In this document: positions 43,232 through 51,220 of the stretch, one piece after another
How positions within the stretch are numbered: the first letter of the stretch is position 1
Layout: the number at the start of each line of letters is the position of its first letter
NCBI GenBank assembly: GCA_963841945.1
Contig: CAWJFC010000008.1
Span: 62,001-126,000, forward strand
Direction of reading: 5' to 3'
Source of the DNA: Acidiflorens sp963841945
GTDB taxonomy: Bacteria; Acidobacteriota; Terriglobia; Terriglobales; Acidobacteriaceae
Length of the DNA: 64,000 nucleotides
Position numbers and translations under genes: made by a program
The notes under the pieces: generated by a model
The model's input: only the letters and a program-made list of their open reading frames with translations
Database searches by the model: none
Told to the model about the DNA's origin: nothing

Positions 43232-43308
43232 TGGAGAGGACGACCAGACTCGAACTGGTATCCCCGAGGTACGAACCCCGGACTCTTATCCGTTTGAGCT
43301 ACGTCCCC
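43232..43308 (-). tRNA. tRNA-like gene (Thr anticodon CGT by position), CCA encoded
   Basis: The acceptor is GGGGACG/CGTCCTC (one G-U), with TA at positions 8-9. The D stem is GCTC/GAGT with loop AAACGGATAA, and the T stem is ACCAG/CTGGT with loop TTCGAGT. A 3' CCA is encoded at 43232-43234. Standard spacing gives anticodon loop TTCGTAC, so CGT. The anticodon stem CGGGG/CTCGG then has one G-G mismatch. A 6-bp register (CCGGGG/CCTCGG) pairs fully but leaves a 6-nt loop. The body is otherwise sound, so it may be functional or slightly decayed. It sits in the transposon on the same strand as the transposase, just downstream of it. Confidence 0.65.
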
Positions 43309-43399
43309 TAATGGCCGGGTGAGAGTGCGCGCCGCAAGCTTGCCTCTCACTCCGGTCTCAAGTTCAACTCCAGCATAAGATACTTCGCCAGAAAGTCAA

Positions 43400-44248
43400 T
43401 TACCTAAGTGCTAGTACCTTCGTACCACTAGTAACCTCGATCAATTCCTCGATGCTCCAGACGTGATCCGTGAGGCCCGCCTCCATTGCTGGCGTAACGC
43501 GCAGTGTTTTGTGGATGCGGCAGAAGTTGTAGTGCATGAAATACAGCGCAATCATGTGACCGTGGTTTTCTAGCTTCTTACTGAATCCGTTCGTTAGCCG
43601 CGTGAAACGGCGCATTCCCATTCGCATTGAAAGATTCTGACGTTCGACGAATGATGTTGAAATGTGGTCGGGATCGGGATCGCCGTTCAACACTCCAGTG
43701 CGGCATCCGATGCAAGTTGCGGGGCTGTAGCGCGATTCTGGATTGTCATTTGCCGCGCCATAGATTTTTACCAGCATCGCATAGTCAATGTCCGCCCCAA
43801 ATGCGCCTTCCACGGCTTCCGCGTAAACGCGGTGCCCGTCTGTCGTGAGTTGAATCCGACTGCGGACGCGGCTGGCAACGTCTTGCATGAATGCTTGCGC
43901 CGTCAATGGCCCGCGATCCCCGAGCATGTAGGAAATGATCAGCTTTGAATCGGCATCAATTGCAGTCCACGTCCAAACGCTGCCCATGCCCGCCTGCATT
44001 TGCTCCATGGTCAGATTCTTGTCCTTGCCGTACACGAAGCTCCACACCTCGTCAGCTTGCACGCGACGCACGCGAAGATTACGGACGTGTGAATTGTGAT
44101 AGATTGCGGCAGCACAACCGAGGTCTTTGAGGAGTTTTAGGACGGTATGTTTTGCGACGCCAGTCATGCGACAGGTCGCATTTATGGACGTACCTTCTAC
44201 TAGCGCCGCTATCACCTGACATTGACGTTCTGTTCTAAGGCGATTCAT
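43400..44248 (-). CDS. IS1-family DDE transposase
   Basis: A 282-residue transposase. The N-terminal helix-turn-helix (QVIAALVEGTSINATCRMTGVAKHTVLKLLKDLG) should bind the terminal repeats. The catalytic triad fits Asp66 (QADEVWSFVYGK), Asp137 (TTDGHRVY) and Glu202 (FVERQNLSMRMGMRRFTRLTNGFSKK); the last segment is characteristic of IS1-type enzymes. WTWTAIDADSKLIISYMLGDRG is also typical. It is a single uninterrupted frame, unlike classical IS1 with its InsA/InsB frameshift. A consensus promoter lies just upstream (44266-44294). It appears intact, so the element may be mobile. Confidence 0.9.
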   Translation of the reverse strand: MNRLRTERQCQVIAALVEGTSINATCRMTGVAKHTVLKLLKDLGCAAAIYHNSHVRNLRVRRVQADEVWSFVYGKDKNLTMEQMQAGMGSVWTWTAIDADSKLIISYMLGDRGPLTAQAFMQDVASRVRSRIQLTTDGHRVYAEAVEGAFGADIDYAMLVKIYGAANDNPESRYSPATCIGCRTGVLNGDPDPDHISTSFVERQNLSMRMGMRRFTRLTNGFSKKLENHGHMIALYFMHYNFCRIHKTLRVTPAMEAGLTDHVWSIEELIEVTSGTKVLALR

Positions 44249-44265
44249 GTACTAGCTCAAGAAAG

Positions 44266-44294
44266 ATAGTACAATATTAATGTACTCCTGTCAA
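44266..44294 (-). promoter_or_regulatory. consensus sigma-70 promoter of the transposase, overlapping a palindrome
   Basis: On the minus strand TTGACA (44294-44289) is followed after exactly 17 bp by TACTAT (44271-44266). AGTAC ... GTACT arms (44268-44286) overlap the promoter and could be an operator for self-repression. Confidence 0.75.
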
Positions 44295-44300
44295 ATACTA

Positions 44301-44329
44301 TTGACAAAACGGCAAAAACTATTTACCTT
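44301..44329 (+). promoter_or_regulatory. possible promoter of the Fic gene
   Basis: TTGACA (44301-44306) with TACCTT 17 bp later (44324-44329) would start RNA at about the Fic ATG (44336). That would make a leaderless mRNA and fits the lack of a ribosome site. The -10 match is weak. Confidence 0.35.
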
Positions 44330-44335
44330 TCCTAC

Positions 44336-45487
44336 ATGCTGTTCAAAGCGGAGAAAATCACACCAGTAGAAAAAGAGGTTATCGCGAAAATAGAGGAAGC
44401 CAGAAAGACGCTCAAGTACAATCTGGCAACGCCGCGAAAGTGGAGAGGGCTGCTTCGGCGCAACACCCTTGCTAGAGCGGTACGCGGATCAAACAGTATT
44501 GAGGGATACAACGTAACAGCAGAAGATGCGATTGCAGCGGTAGAGGGTGAGGAACCGCTAGATGCGGATCGGGAAGCATGGCTAGCTGTGACCGGTTATC
44601 GCATGGCGATGACGTTCGTGCTTCAACTGACCAAAGACCCACATTTTATTTATAGCGAAGGGTTTCTTCGGAGCCTGCACTTCATGATGGTGCAGCACGA
44701 TCTTCAGAAGAATCCGGGCAACTGGAGACCGGGAACTGTTTATGTGCGCGATGAATCGAAAAATGAAATCGTATATGAAGGCCCCGAAGTTGAAATGGTG
44801 GCGGGCCTCATCGAAGAGTTAATCGAATACCTGAATGACGATGATGACTGTCCGCATGCTCTTGTCAAGGGGGCAATGGCGCATCTTAATTTGGTGATGA
44901 TCCATCCGTTTTCGGACGGAAACGGGCGCATGGCTCGCTGTTTGCAGACGCTGGTTTTAGGACGGAAAGGCATTCTGGAACCAGAATTCTCGTCGATTGA
45001 AGAATACCTAGGCCGTAACACTCAGGATTATTACAACGTCTTGGCTAAAACCGGCGAAGGTTCGTGGCACCCAAGAAATAATACGAGGGACTGGATTCAC
45101 TTCAATCTGACTGCCCATTTTAGACAAGCTACGACTCTCGTTATGAGAACAAAGGCAATGGATAGCCTGTGGCAGGAGCTGGAGCTTATCTTGCAGCGTC
45201 AAGGTCTACCAGAACGGTTGATCTATGCGATTGCGGATGGGGCAATCGGATATCGCGTCCGAAATTCTAGCTACCGAAACCTAGCTGAATTGAATGATGT
45301 AATGGCGAGTCGTGACTTGAAAGCGGCTGTCGATGCAAAGCTTCTAATACCAGTTGGGGAACGCAGAGGTCGTGTCTACGCAGGAGCCCCCTATATAAGG
45401 GCATTATTCGACAAGCTAAGGCAAGAGCATATTAGGTCGGTACCCGACCCATTTGTGTCGGAGTCTGGTCGGTTGCAATTCGGTTAA
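44336..45487 (+). CDS. Fic-domain protein (class II, N-terminal inhibitory motif)
   Basis: Fic enzymes usually transfer AMP, or another nucleotide part, to Ser/Thr/Tyr of target proteins. This 383-residue protein has the core motif HPFSDGNGRMAR at residues 190-201. It also has an inhibitory helix motif S-x-x-x-E-G (Ser52, Glu56, Gly57 in GSNSIEGYN) before the core, which defines class II. Class II Fic proteins restrain themselves. A C-terminal winged-helix-like region follows (about 290-380; MASRDLKAAVDAKLLIPVGERRGRVYAG). It is a transposon passenger, divergent from the transposase. It has no ribosome site and may be leaderless. Target unknown. Confidence 0.9.
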   Translation: MLFKAEKITPVEKEVIAKIEEARKTLKYNLATPRKWRGLLRRNTLARAVRGSNSIEGYNVTAEDAIAAVEGEEPLDADREAWLAVTGYRMAMTFVLQLTKDPHFIYSEGFLRSLHFMMVQHDLQKNPGNWRPGTVYVRDESKNEIVYEGPEVEMVAGLIEELIEYLNDDDDCPHALVKGAMAHLNLVMIHPFSDGNGRMARCLQTLVLGRKGILEPEFSSIEEYLGRNTQDYYNVLAKTGEGSWHPRNNTRDWIHFNLTAHFRQATTLVMRTKAMDSLWQELELILQRQGLPERLIYAIADGAIGYRVRNSSYRNLAELNDVMASRDLKAAVDAKLLIPVGERRGRVYAGAPYIRALFDKLRQEHIRSVPDPFVSESGRLQFG

Positions 45488-45708
45488 TCCTTCGTAGCTT
45501 CTCGCACGATCCGGGTAGCCGCTTGGCTGGCATCTTCCTTGAAGGGTGAGAGAACGCCCGCTGGAACACTCATCTTGTAGTCCATCAACTTCCGCTTCGA
45601 TAGACTGAAAAGTTGAATTTCAGCCATATCTGGGCCTGTTGACAGCTTTTGAACAACGAATACACCGTTCTGCCCGTGAGCGAATACCAGATCGCCTACT
45701 TTGATCAT
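45484..45708 (-). CDS. small transposon-borne protein (hypothetical)
   Basis: A 74-residue frame beginning MIKVGDLVFAHGQNGVFVVQ and continuing KLSTGPDMAEIQLFSLSKRK. The early VGDLVFAHGQNGVFVV strands look like a small SH3/KOW-type barrel, then a more helical end (SPFKEDASQAATRIVREATKD). Its stop overlaps the Fic stop by 4 bp on the opposite strand. It is the last gene before the right terminal repeat. No family recognised; it might modulate Fic or the transposon. Confidence 0.55.
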   Translation of the reverse strand: MIKVGDLVFAHGQNGVFVVQKLSTGPDMAEIQLFSLSKRKLMDYKMSVPAGVLSPFKEDASQAATRIVREATKD

Positions 45709-45756
45709 GCCCACAGTTTCCCACAGGCCCACGTTCCGCGCTACCCCGTGGAAAAG

Positions 45757-45781
45757 CAAACTGCACCACTACCGAATCCGG
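45757..45781. repeat. right TIR (17 bp) and right target duplication (8 bp)
   Basis: Terminal repeat 45757-45773 (CAAACTGCACCACTACC), target copy 45774-45781 (GAATCCGG). Matching ends mean the element has not been truncated. Confidence 0.9.
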
Positions 45782-45888
45782 CGTTACATTGCGTGCCCAC
45801 GCACCCGTGTGCTACCGTCGCCTTGAATTGCAATTAAGGAACCGCGATTCTCAAACCGCGATTCTCGACCCGCAATGAGGTGCGCTCC

Positions 45889-46434
45889 ATGGTTTGGGCA
45901 TTCCTTGCCGTAATCGTTCTCGTCTGCATCTTCCTGATAGGCATGTACAACAGCCTCGTCCAGCTGCGCGTGCGCTGCGACTCGGCATGGTCCGATATCG
46001 ACGTTCAACTCAAGCGGCGTCACGACCTCATCCCCAACCTCGTCGAAACCGTAAAGGGCTACGCCACCCACGAAAAAAGCACCTTCGAAGACATCGCCAA
46101 ATTCCGCTCCATGGCCATGCAGGCCACCGGCCCCGCCGACAAAGCGGCGGCCGAGAACCAGCTCACCGGAGCTCTCAAGAGTCTCTTTGCCGTCGCCGAG
46201 AATTATCCCCAGTTGCAGGCCTCGCAGGAGTTCACTCAACTCCAAAATTCCCTCAGCCAGATCGAGGATGCGATCCAGAACGCGCGCCGCTACTACAACG
46301 CCGTCGTGCGCGATTTAAATACCAAGATTCAGTCATTCCCGACAAACATTCTGGCCGGCATGTTCGGATTCCAGCAGCGCCAGTTCTTTGAGGCTGACGC
46401 CGCCGATCGCGAGCCGGTGGCCGTCAAGTTCTAG
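45889..46434 (+). CDS. lemA: LemA-family protein
   Basis: A 181-residue protein with one N-terminal membrane span (VWAFLAVIVLVCIFLIGMYN) and the LemA helical bundle: CDSAWSDIDVQLKRRHDLIPNLVETVKGYATHE, AENQLTGALKSLFAVAENYPQLQASQEF and NARRYYNAVVRDLN. It ends with QSFPTNILAGMFGF, typical of the family. I chose the ATG at 45889, 6 bp after AGGTG; the GTG at 45880 would add 3 residues. LemA and DUF2207 genes are commonly adjacent, as here. Function in cell-envelope physiology is suspected but not proven. Confidence 0.93.
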   Translation: MVWAFLAVIVLVCIFLIGMYNSLVQLRVRCDSAWSDIDVQLKRRHDLIPNLVETVKGYATHEKSTFEDIAKFRSMAMQATGPADKAAAENQLTGALKSLFAVAENYPQLQASQEFTQLQNSLSQIEDAIQNARRYYNAVVRDLNTKIQSFPTNILAGMFGFQQRQFFEADAADREPVAVKF

Positions 46435-46535
46435 TGGCCAACACACAACTCAAGCCGCGCCGTCGAAGAGCGGCTCTTTAGAGCGGCGGGATCTGTCCCC
46501 GATACGTGGGGCTTTACAGTTTGCTGAAAAACTTT

Positions 46536-46640
46536 GGAATCCGGCACGAACGGGAAGGGCACGAGTTCCACTCGTGCCGTAAATCGCACCCAATCAATAG
46601 CGGCTTCCAGCCGCTGGGGGAATCTGAACGGAGAAAACAC
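46536..46640. repeat. left copy of a ~105-bp repeat bracketing the DUF2207 gene
   Basis: It contains CGGCACGAACGGGAAGGGCA, the hairpin GGCACGAGTTCCACTCGTGC(C), GCGGCTTCCAGC and CTGGGGG. The same order recurs at 48600-48700, about 2 kb away. It lies in the 289-bp gap between lemA and the DUF2207 gene. Confidence 0.8.
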
Positions 46641-46723
46641 TTTCTCGGCAAACCGTTTAGCCTCGGCGAGCCTTCCCTCGGTTCACCGCGCGCTCGACTC
46701 ACATGACGGGAGTATCTCAACCC

Positions 46724-48478
46724 ATGTCTTCCGCAAAACTTCTCAACCATGGCCGCCGCCTTCTCCTCCTCCTCCTCACCATCCTCCCCGCCCTCGCCTT
46801 CGCGCAGGGCAAGAGCTGGCACGTCGCCGACTTCAAATCCACCATCTCCATTTCCGCCGATGGCTCGGCCCTGGTCAGCGAGAAGATCAGCGTTGTCTTT
46901 GTCGGCCAGTGGCACGGCATTCACCGCACCATCCCCGTCGAGTATCCCGGCCCCAACGGCAGCAACTACACGCTCTTCCTCAAAGTTCTCGGCGTCACCG
47001 ACGAGAATGGAAACAAGCTCAAATACGATTCCTCGAAGTCCGGCGCCTATCGCGATCTGAAAATCTATATCCCCGATGCGGTCGACGCGACGCGCGTGGT
47101 CAACATCGACTATTCCGTCCGCAACGGCGTTCGCTCCTTCGACGATTACGAGGAGTTCTACTGGAACGTCACCGGCAACGATTGGCCGGTGCCGATCGAC
47201 CATGCTTCCGCCTTCGTGACCCTGCCCGAAAATGCCGTAGGCGGGCTGCGGGCTCAGGCCTTCACCGGCGCCTACGGTTCAAAAGAGAGCGACGCCGATG
47301 CGCAGGTCAATGGCGCCGACGTTTCCGTCGAGACAACAGGCAAACTTCGCGCCCGCGCCGGCCTCACCATCGACATTTATATTCCTCCCGGAATCGTCAA
47401 GGCCCCGGGCGCATTCACCCGGTTCTGGTGGTTCGTGGCCAGCAATCCCATCCTGCTGCTGCCATTCCTCACGCTCGCCGTCATGTGGGGACTCTGGTAT
47501 TCGGTCGGTCGCGATCCCGATCCCGGCATCTCCGTCGCTCCGCTCTACGAGCCCCCGCAAGGCATGACGCCCGCCGAGGCCGGCACCTTGCTCGATGACT
47601 CCATTCACCCCCGCGACATTACCTCCACCATCGTCGATCTCGCCGTCCGCGGCTACATCAAGATAGAAGAGAAGGTCGACACCTTTCTCGTCTTCCATCA
47701 CAAGGACTATGTCTTTCACAACTTAAAGGGCGACGTCGCCTTGGCCCCGGATCTGGTTCCCCATGAACGCGTCATGATGGAGAACATTTTTCTGGGCGGC
47801 AGCGAGGTCCGCCTCTCCAGCCTCAAGAACCGCTTCTACACCGCCATTCCCGCCATCCGCACCGACATCATGTCCGCGCTCAAAAATAAGGGTGTCTACG
47901 CGCTCGATCCCGAATCGGCGAATGGATACAGCCTCGTCGCCGCGCTCGTCATCGCCTTGCTGGTCGTGGCCGTGCAGATCATGGGTTGGATGAACCTCTT
48001 TTATTCCGTCCCGCTGCTGGTTGTGAGTGTTCTCGTTTCCGCGCTGATCTGGTGGCTGTTTGCCCGCCAGATGACCGCCAAGACCGTCACCGGCGCACGC
48101 CTCCACATTGCCGTCCTCGGCTTTCAGGAATTCATGAACCGCGTCGACAAAGACCGCATCCAGCGCATGCCTCCGGACACCTTCGAAAAATTCCTGCCCT
48201 ACGCCATGGCCCTCGGAGTCGAACACCACTGGGCTCAGGCCTTCGAAGGGATCGTAAAAGATCCGCCCAGCTGGTACGTTTCGCCCAACGGCTACACCGG
48301 CTTCGCTCCGCTCTATTTCGCCAGCGCGATGCACGGCATGGCCACGGATATGCACCAGGTCTTCGTCTCTTCCCCACGCGCAAGTTCCGGTGGATCCGGA
48401 TTCAGTTCCGGCGGAGGATTCTCCGGCGGCGGCTTCAGCGGCGGTGGCTTCGGCGGAGGCGGCGGCGGAGCGTTCTAG
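46724..48478 (+). CDS. DUF2207-domain membrane protein with glycine-rich C-terminus
   Basis: A 584-residue membrane protein. A signal/anchor (RRLLLLLLTILPALAFAQG) is followed by the DUF2207 extracellular beta domain (SWHVADFKSTISISADGSALV ... EKISVVFVGQWHGIHRTIPVEYPG, and DDYEEFYWNVTGNDW). Spans lie at FWWFVASNPILLLPFLTLAVMW and later at LVAALVIALLVVAVQIMG and LFYSVPLLVVSVLVSALIWW. The end is a low-complexity glycine tail (SGGGFSGGGFGGGGGGAF). The pair with lemA is typical of many bacteria. I chose the ATG at 46724, after GGGAG; the frame opens at 46703. Confidence 0.88.
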   Translation: MSSAKLLNHGRRLLLLLLTILPALAFAQGKSWHVADFKSTISISADGSALVSEKISVVFVGQWHGIHRTIPVEYPGPNGSNYTLFLKVLGVTDENGNKLKYDSSKSGAYRDLKIYIPDAVDATRVVNIDYSVRNGVRSFDDYEEFYWNVTGNDWPVPIDHASAFVTLPENAVGGLRAQAFTGAYGSKESDADAQVNGADVSVETTGKLRARAGLTIDIYIPPGIVKAPGAFTRFWWFVASNPILLLPFLTLAVMWGLWYSVGRDPDPGISVAPLYEPPQGMTPAEAGTLLDDSIHPRDITSTIVDLAVRGYIKIEEKVDTFLVFHHKDYVFHNLKGDVALAPDLVPHERVMMENIFLGGSEVRLSSLKNRFYTAIPAIRTDIMSALKNKGVYALDPESANGYSLVAALVIALLVVAVQIMGWMNLFYSVPLLVVSVLVSALIWWLFARQMTAKTVTGARLHIAVLGFQEFMNRVDKDRIQRMPPDTFEKFLPYAMALGVEHHWAQAFEGIVKDPPSWYVSPNGYTGFAPLYFASAMHGMATDMHQVFVSSPRASSGGSGFSSGGGFSGGGFSGGGFGGGGGGAF

Positions 48479-48599
48479 CAAGCTGCTGCTAGCAGCTGGC
48501 GAAAAACTCGATGTTGCACCCGGCCTTCGGGATGGCGCAGCGGTTCACCGCTGCGGAAAGTCATCCCTTTTTGATTTGACCCCACAGCTCCAAAACTCT

Positions 48600-48700
48600 G
48601 GAACCCGGCACGAACGGGAAGGGCACGAGTTCCACTCGTGCCGCAGATCGCGATCTACTAACAGCGGCTTCCAGCTGGGGGACAATCGCCGGACAAAACA
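48600..48700. repeat. right copy of the ~105-bp repeat
   Basis: The 334-bp gap 48479-48812 has no gene. It holds GGATGGCGCAGCGGTTCACC (48529-48548) from the dispersed family, then this copy of the repeat described at 46536-46640. The differences are small. Confidence 0.8.
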
Positions 48701-48812
48701 AAACCCTGTGAGATAAATCACCCGCGGAGGTGTTCCGCATCACGGCACGATGGTTGCCGTTAAGCCAAACTCTATCCGGAGAGCCTTACACTCCCGCCGG
48801 GAGGAGGTTGCC

Positions 48813-49193
48813 ATGGTTAAGTTCAAGTCCGAAATTGTGAACATGCTCAAACAGGAGTTGAACTACCTCGAGCGCGGAGGCTACGGCGGTGCGCTGCCTT
48901 GGCGCCCTGTTTCCATGTTCCTCGATTCGCCCTCCTGCCCCAATCGGCTCGACTGCGATCGCTCCGTCCCATGTTCGCAATGCTGGCTGTTTCTATTCGT
49001 TCCTGAAAAATACCGCGCCGAGATGGACCCGTGCCACTTCATCCCTCTCAATAAGGATGGCGAGACCATACACTCCATGACTCGCCAGTACTCTCCCGCC
49101 GAGGTCGAGGCCGCCCTCAAGACCTGGCTCAAAGCCGAAATCCACCATCTCGAGACGGCCGCAGACGACACCGCAACTAGCCACGACAACTAA
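48813..49193 (+). CDS. cysteine-containing small cytosolic protein (hypothetical)
   Basis: A 126-residue protein with a helical start (VKFKSEIVNMLKQELNYLERGGYGG) and a Cys cluster CPNRLDCDRSVPCSQC, which might bind metal. It continues with FVPEKYRAEMDPCHFIPLNKDGETI and ends in a helix (AEVEAALKTWLKAEIHHLETAA). GGGAGGAGG precedes the ATG at 48813 by 5 bp, a very strong site. No family recognised. The Cys spacing (x5, x5, x2) hints at a small zinc or iron-sulfur site, but that is inference. Confidence 0.65.
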   Translation: MVKFKSEIVNMLKQELNYLERGGYGGALPWRPVSMFLDSPSCPNRLDCDRSVPCSQCWLFLFVPEKYRAEMDPCHFIPLNKDGETIHSMTRQYSPAEVEAALKTWLKAEIHHLETAADDTATSHDN

Positions 49194-49425
49194 AAGCTCT
49201 CCTGATTTCCCGGTGTTTGAATCGCGCTTGCCGCGTGCCTTTTCAGCCGTGCCCGCGGAGGCAGAAACCGTCTTCCACTTTGACGATTAGCCCCCCTCTC
49301 TCCACCGCAACCTCCAATTTCCCGTATAATCCTCCAAAAGGTTGGCAGCCGTAGCGGTCCTCCCTCCGCGAGTTAGGGATCTCGGCAGCGGCAAATCATA
49401 ATGGCAGAGAGGTAGTGGATACGGG

Positions 49426-51216
49426 ATGGGAATCCCTGCGAAAAAACCGCGTGCGAGTGACCCGGAGGTCGCCGAAGCCTCAACGCGGCCGGCTGGCCTG
49501 GGACCTACCGGCCCGGTACCCGTCGACCCGCGATCTACCGAACCAGGTTCTATCGAACGATCTACAGAAAAACGCCCGCGCCTTTCCGCCGCTCCCCCCA
49601 CCGGACTCGAATCCAACCTCTGGAATGACGTATTTGTCGAGCGTCCGCTTCCTTGGGGACGATTCTTGCAGTCCGCCGTTCTGCACCTCACCGCGGCCGG
49701 TCTGATCTGGGGATTGTCGCTCGCTTGGCTACGCAATCAGCAAATCCTCGGACCCACACCTTTCGACAAATCCTCCGTCCTCACCTACGCGCCCAACGAA
49801 TATCTCCCACCACTGGATACCGGTAAAGCCGCGGCAGCTCCCCGTGAACAAAAAGGCGAGCCGGCTCTGGCCAAGCAACCAATCTTGTCTGTTCCGCGCG
49901 AGTCCGATAATCGCTCCCAGACCATCGTCGCCCCCACCGATCTCAAACTCGATCACAACCTCCCCTTGCCCAACATCATCGCCACCGGCGCGATTGCCCC
50001 TGTCGTTCCTTTGGATGCCACCCGATCGCTCGCCAGCCGTGTGAACGCGCCCGACCAGCAGGTAGTCGCGCCCGCTCCCGATGCGAATTTCTCGCGCGAC
50101 CGCGCCAATCAGTCCCTCCGCTCTGACATCGTTCCCCCGCCGCCGGAAGTCGCGCATGATCGCAACCGCGGATTTTCCGGCCCTGAAACTTCGATCGTCG
50201 AGCCCCCTCCCGACCTGAAAGTCTCCAAGAGCCGGGTAGGCGAAATGAACATCGCCCCCAGCCAGGTAGTCGCGCCTGCGCCCCAACTTACTCTCTCCGA
50301 GCAACACACACTTGGTCGCGGCCGTGGTTCCAAAGGACTGCCCGGAAGTGTCGAGCCCGTCGCTCCTCCTCCCAGCGTTTCCGCCAGCGGTGGAAGAGTC
50401 GGCCAAGGTCGGCTGATCGCATTAAGCATCAATCCAACCGCTCCCACCGGCCCGGTCGCGGTGCCATCCGGCAATCGCCGCGGTACATTCGCAGCCGGTC
50501 CAAACGGCAAAACCGGAGCCGCTGGCACTCCCGACCTCGCCGGCGGCAAATCGTCTTCGAACGGTGCGGGCGGCACGGCGGTGGGATCTGGCTCCAAAGG
50601 TCATGGCAACGGATCGCTCCCCGCAGGTCTGCACGTCGGGGCTGGTTCAGGCCCCACCGGAACCATCCAGCGCGATGGCAAGTCTCCAAATGGAACCGGC
50701 TATGGCGATGGCGATCCGCGCGAAGTGGCAAGCTTGTCGCCCGCGCAAGTAGCCGCGGCCAAACGCGACCAGCGTCCCGCCTCCAAGGTTTCTGACGAAA
50801 AAATCACCGACCTCGACCGTCAGGTCTTTGGTGACCGCCATCCCTACGCGATGACCGTCAACCTGCCCAACCTCAATTCCTTCACTGGCAGCTGGGTGCT
50901 GCGCTTTGCCGAATTGAAGCAGAGCCAGCAGGAAGGCGAATTGCTCACTCCCGTTCCCGTCGAGAAAACCGATCCCGGCTATCCCCTGGAATTGATGAAG
51001 AGCAATGTGCACGGCCAGGTCACTCTCTATGCCATCATTCACTCCGACGGCCGGGTGGGCGATGTTCGCGTGCTCAGCAGTCCAGACGACCGCCTCGACA
51101 ACTACGCCGTGAAAGCCTTGAAGCTCTGGAAGTTTGCCCCCGCCGAAAAGGATGGAAAGCCCGTGGCGATTGAGGCCGTGGTGGTAATTCCGTTCAAAAC
51201 CCGCTCGCCCTTCTAG
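49426..51216 (+). CDS. tonB: TonB-type energy transducer with long disordered linker
   Basis: A 596-residue inner-membrane protein. About 80 cytosolic residues are followed by one span (FLQSAVLHLTAAGLIWGLSLAWL) and a long Pro/Gly/Ser periplasmic linker holding repeated VAPAP and PPP segments. The TonB C-terminal domain fills the last ~90 residues (VPVEKTDPGYPLELMKSNVHGQVTLYAIIHSDGRVGDVRVL ... LKLWKFAPAEKDGKPV). The long cytosolic extension and the ~400-residue linker exceed the typical 250-residue TonB. It would energise receptors such as those at 1-991 and 10503-14990. ExbB/ExbD are not adjacent. Confidence 0.85.
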   Translation: MGIPAKKPRASDPEVAEASTRPAGLGPTGPVPVDPRSTEPGSIERSTEKRPRLSAAPPTGLESNLWNDVFVERPLPWGRFLQSAVLHLTAAGLIWGLSLAWLRNQQILGPTPFDKSSVLTYAPNEYLPPLDTGKAAAAPREQKGEPALAKQPILSVPRESDNRSQTIVAPTDLKLDHNLPLPNIIATGAIAPVVPLDATRSLASRVNAPDQQVVAPAPDANFSRDRANQSLRSDIVPPPPEVAHDRNRGFSGPETSIVEPPPDLKVSKSRVGEMNIAPSQVVAPAPQLTLSEQHTLGRGRGSKGLPGSVEPVAPPPSVSASGGRVGQGRLIALSINPTAPTGPVAVPSGNRRGTFAAGPNGKTGAAGTPDLAGGKSSSNGAGGTAVGSGSKGHGNGSLPAGLHVGAGSGPTGTIQRDGKSPNGTGYGDGDPREVASLSPAQVAAAKRDQRPASKVSDEKITDLDRQVFGDRHPYAMTVNLPNLNSFTGSWVLRFAELKQSQQEGELLTPVPVEKTDPGYPLELMKSNVHGQVTLYAIIHSDGRVGDVRVLSSPDDRLDNYAVKALKLWKFAPAEKDGKPVAIEAVVVIPFKTRSPF

Positions 51217-51220
51217 CTCG

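Larger units (their letters stand above)
42542..45773. mobile_element. complete IS1-type transposon with Fic, small proteins and two tRNA-like genes
   Basis: This 3,232-bp element is bounded by perfect 17-bp terminal inverted repeats (42542-42558 and 45757-45773, GGTAGTGGTGCAGTTTG outward-in). It is flanked by an exact 8-bp direct repeat, GAATCCGG (42534-42541 and 45774-45781). IS1-family elements make 8-9 bp target duplications, and IS1 ends start GGTGATGCTGC..., similar to these ends. The transposase inside is IS1-like. Base composition is visibly more AT-rich than the surroundings, especially in the Fic gene. Passenger genes: a 72-residue protein, two tRNA-like sequences, a Fic protein, a 74-residue protein. 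The insertion landed between the cytochrome and lemA loci, in intergenic DNA. Confidence 0.88.

Noticed and set aside
43067..43297. 76-codon plus-strand frame
   Set aside because: It reads across both tRNA-like genes on the opposite strand; the protein text is just translated tRNA.
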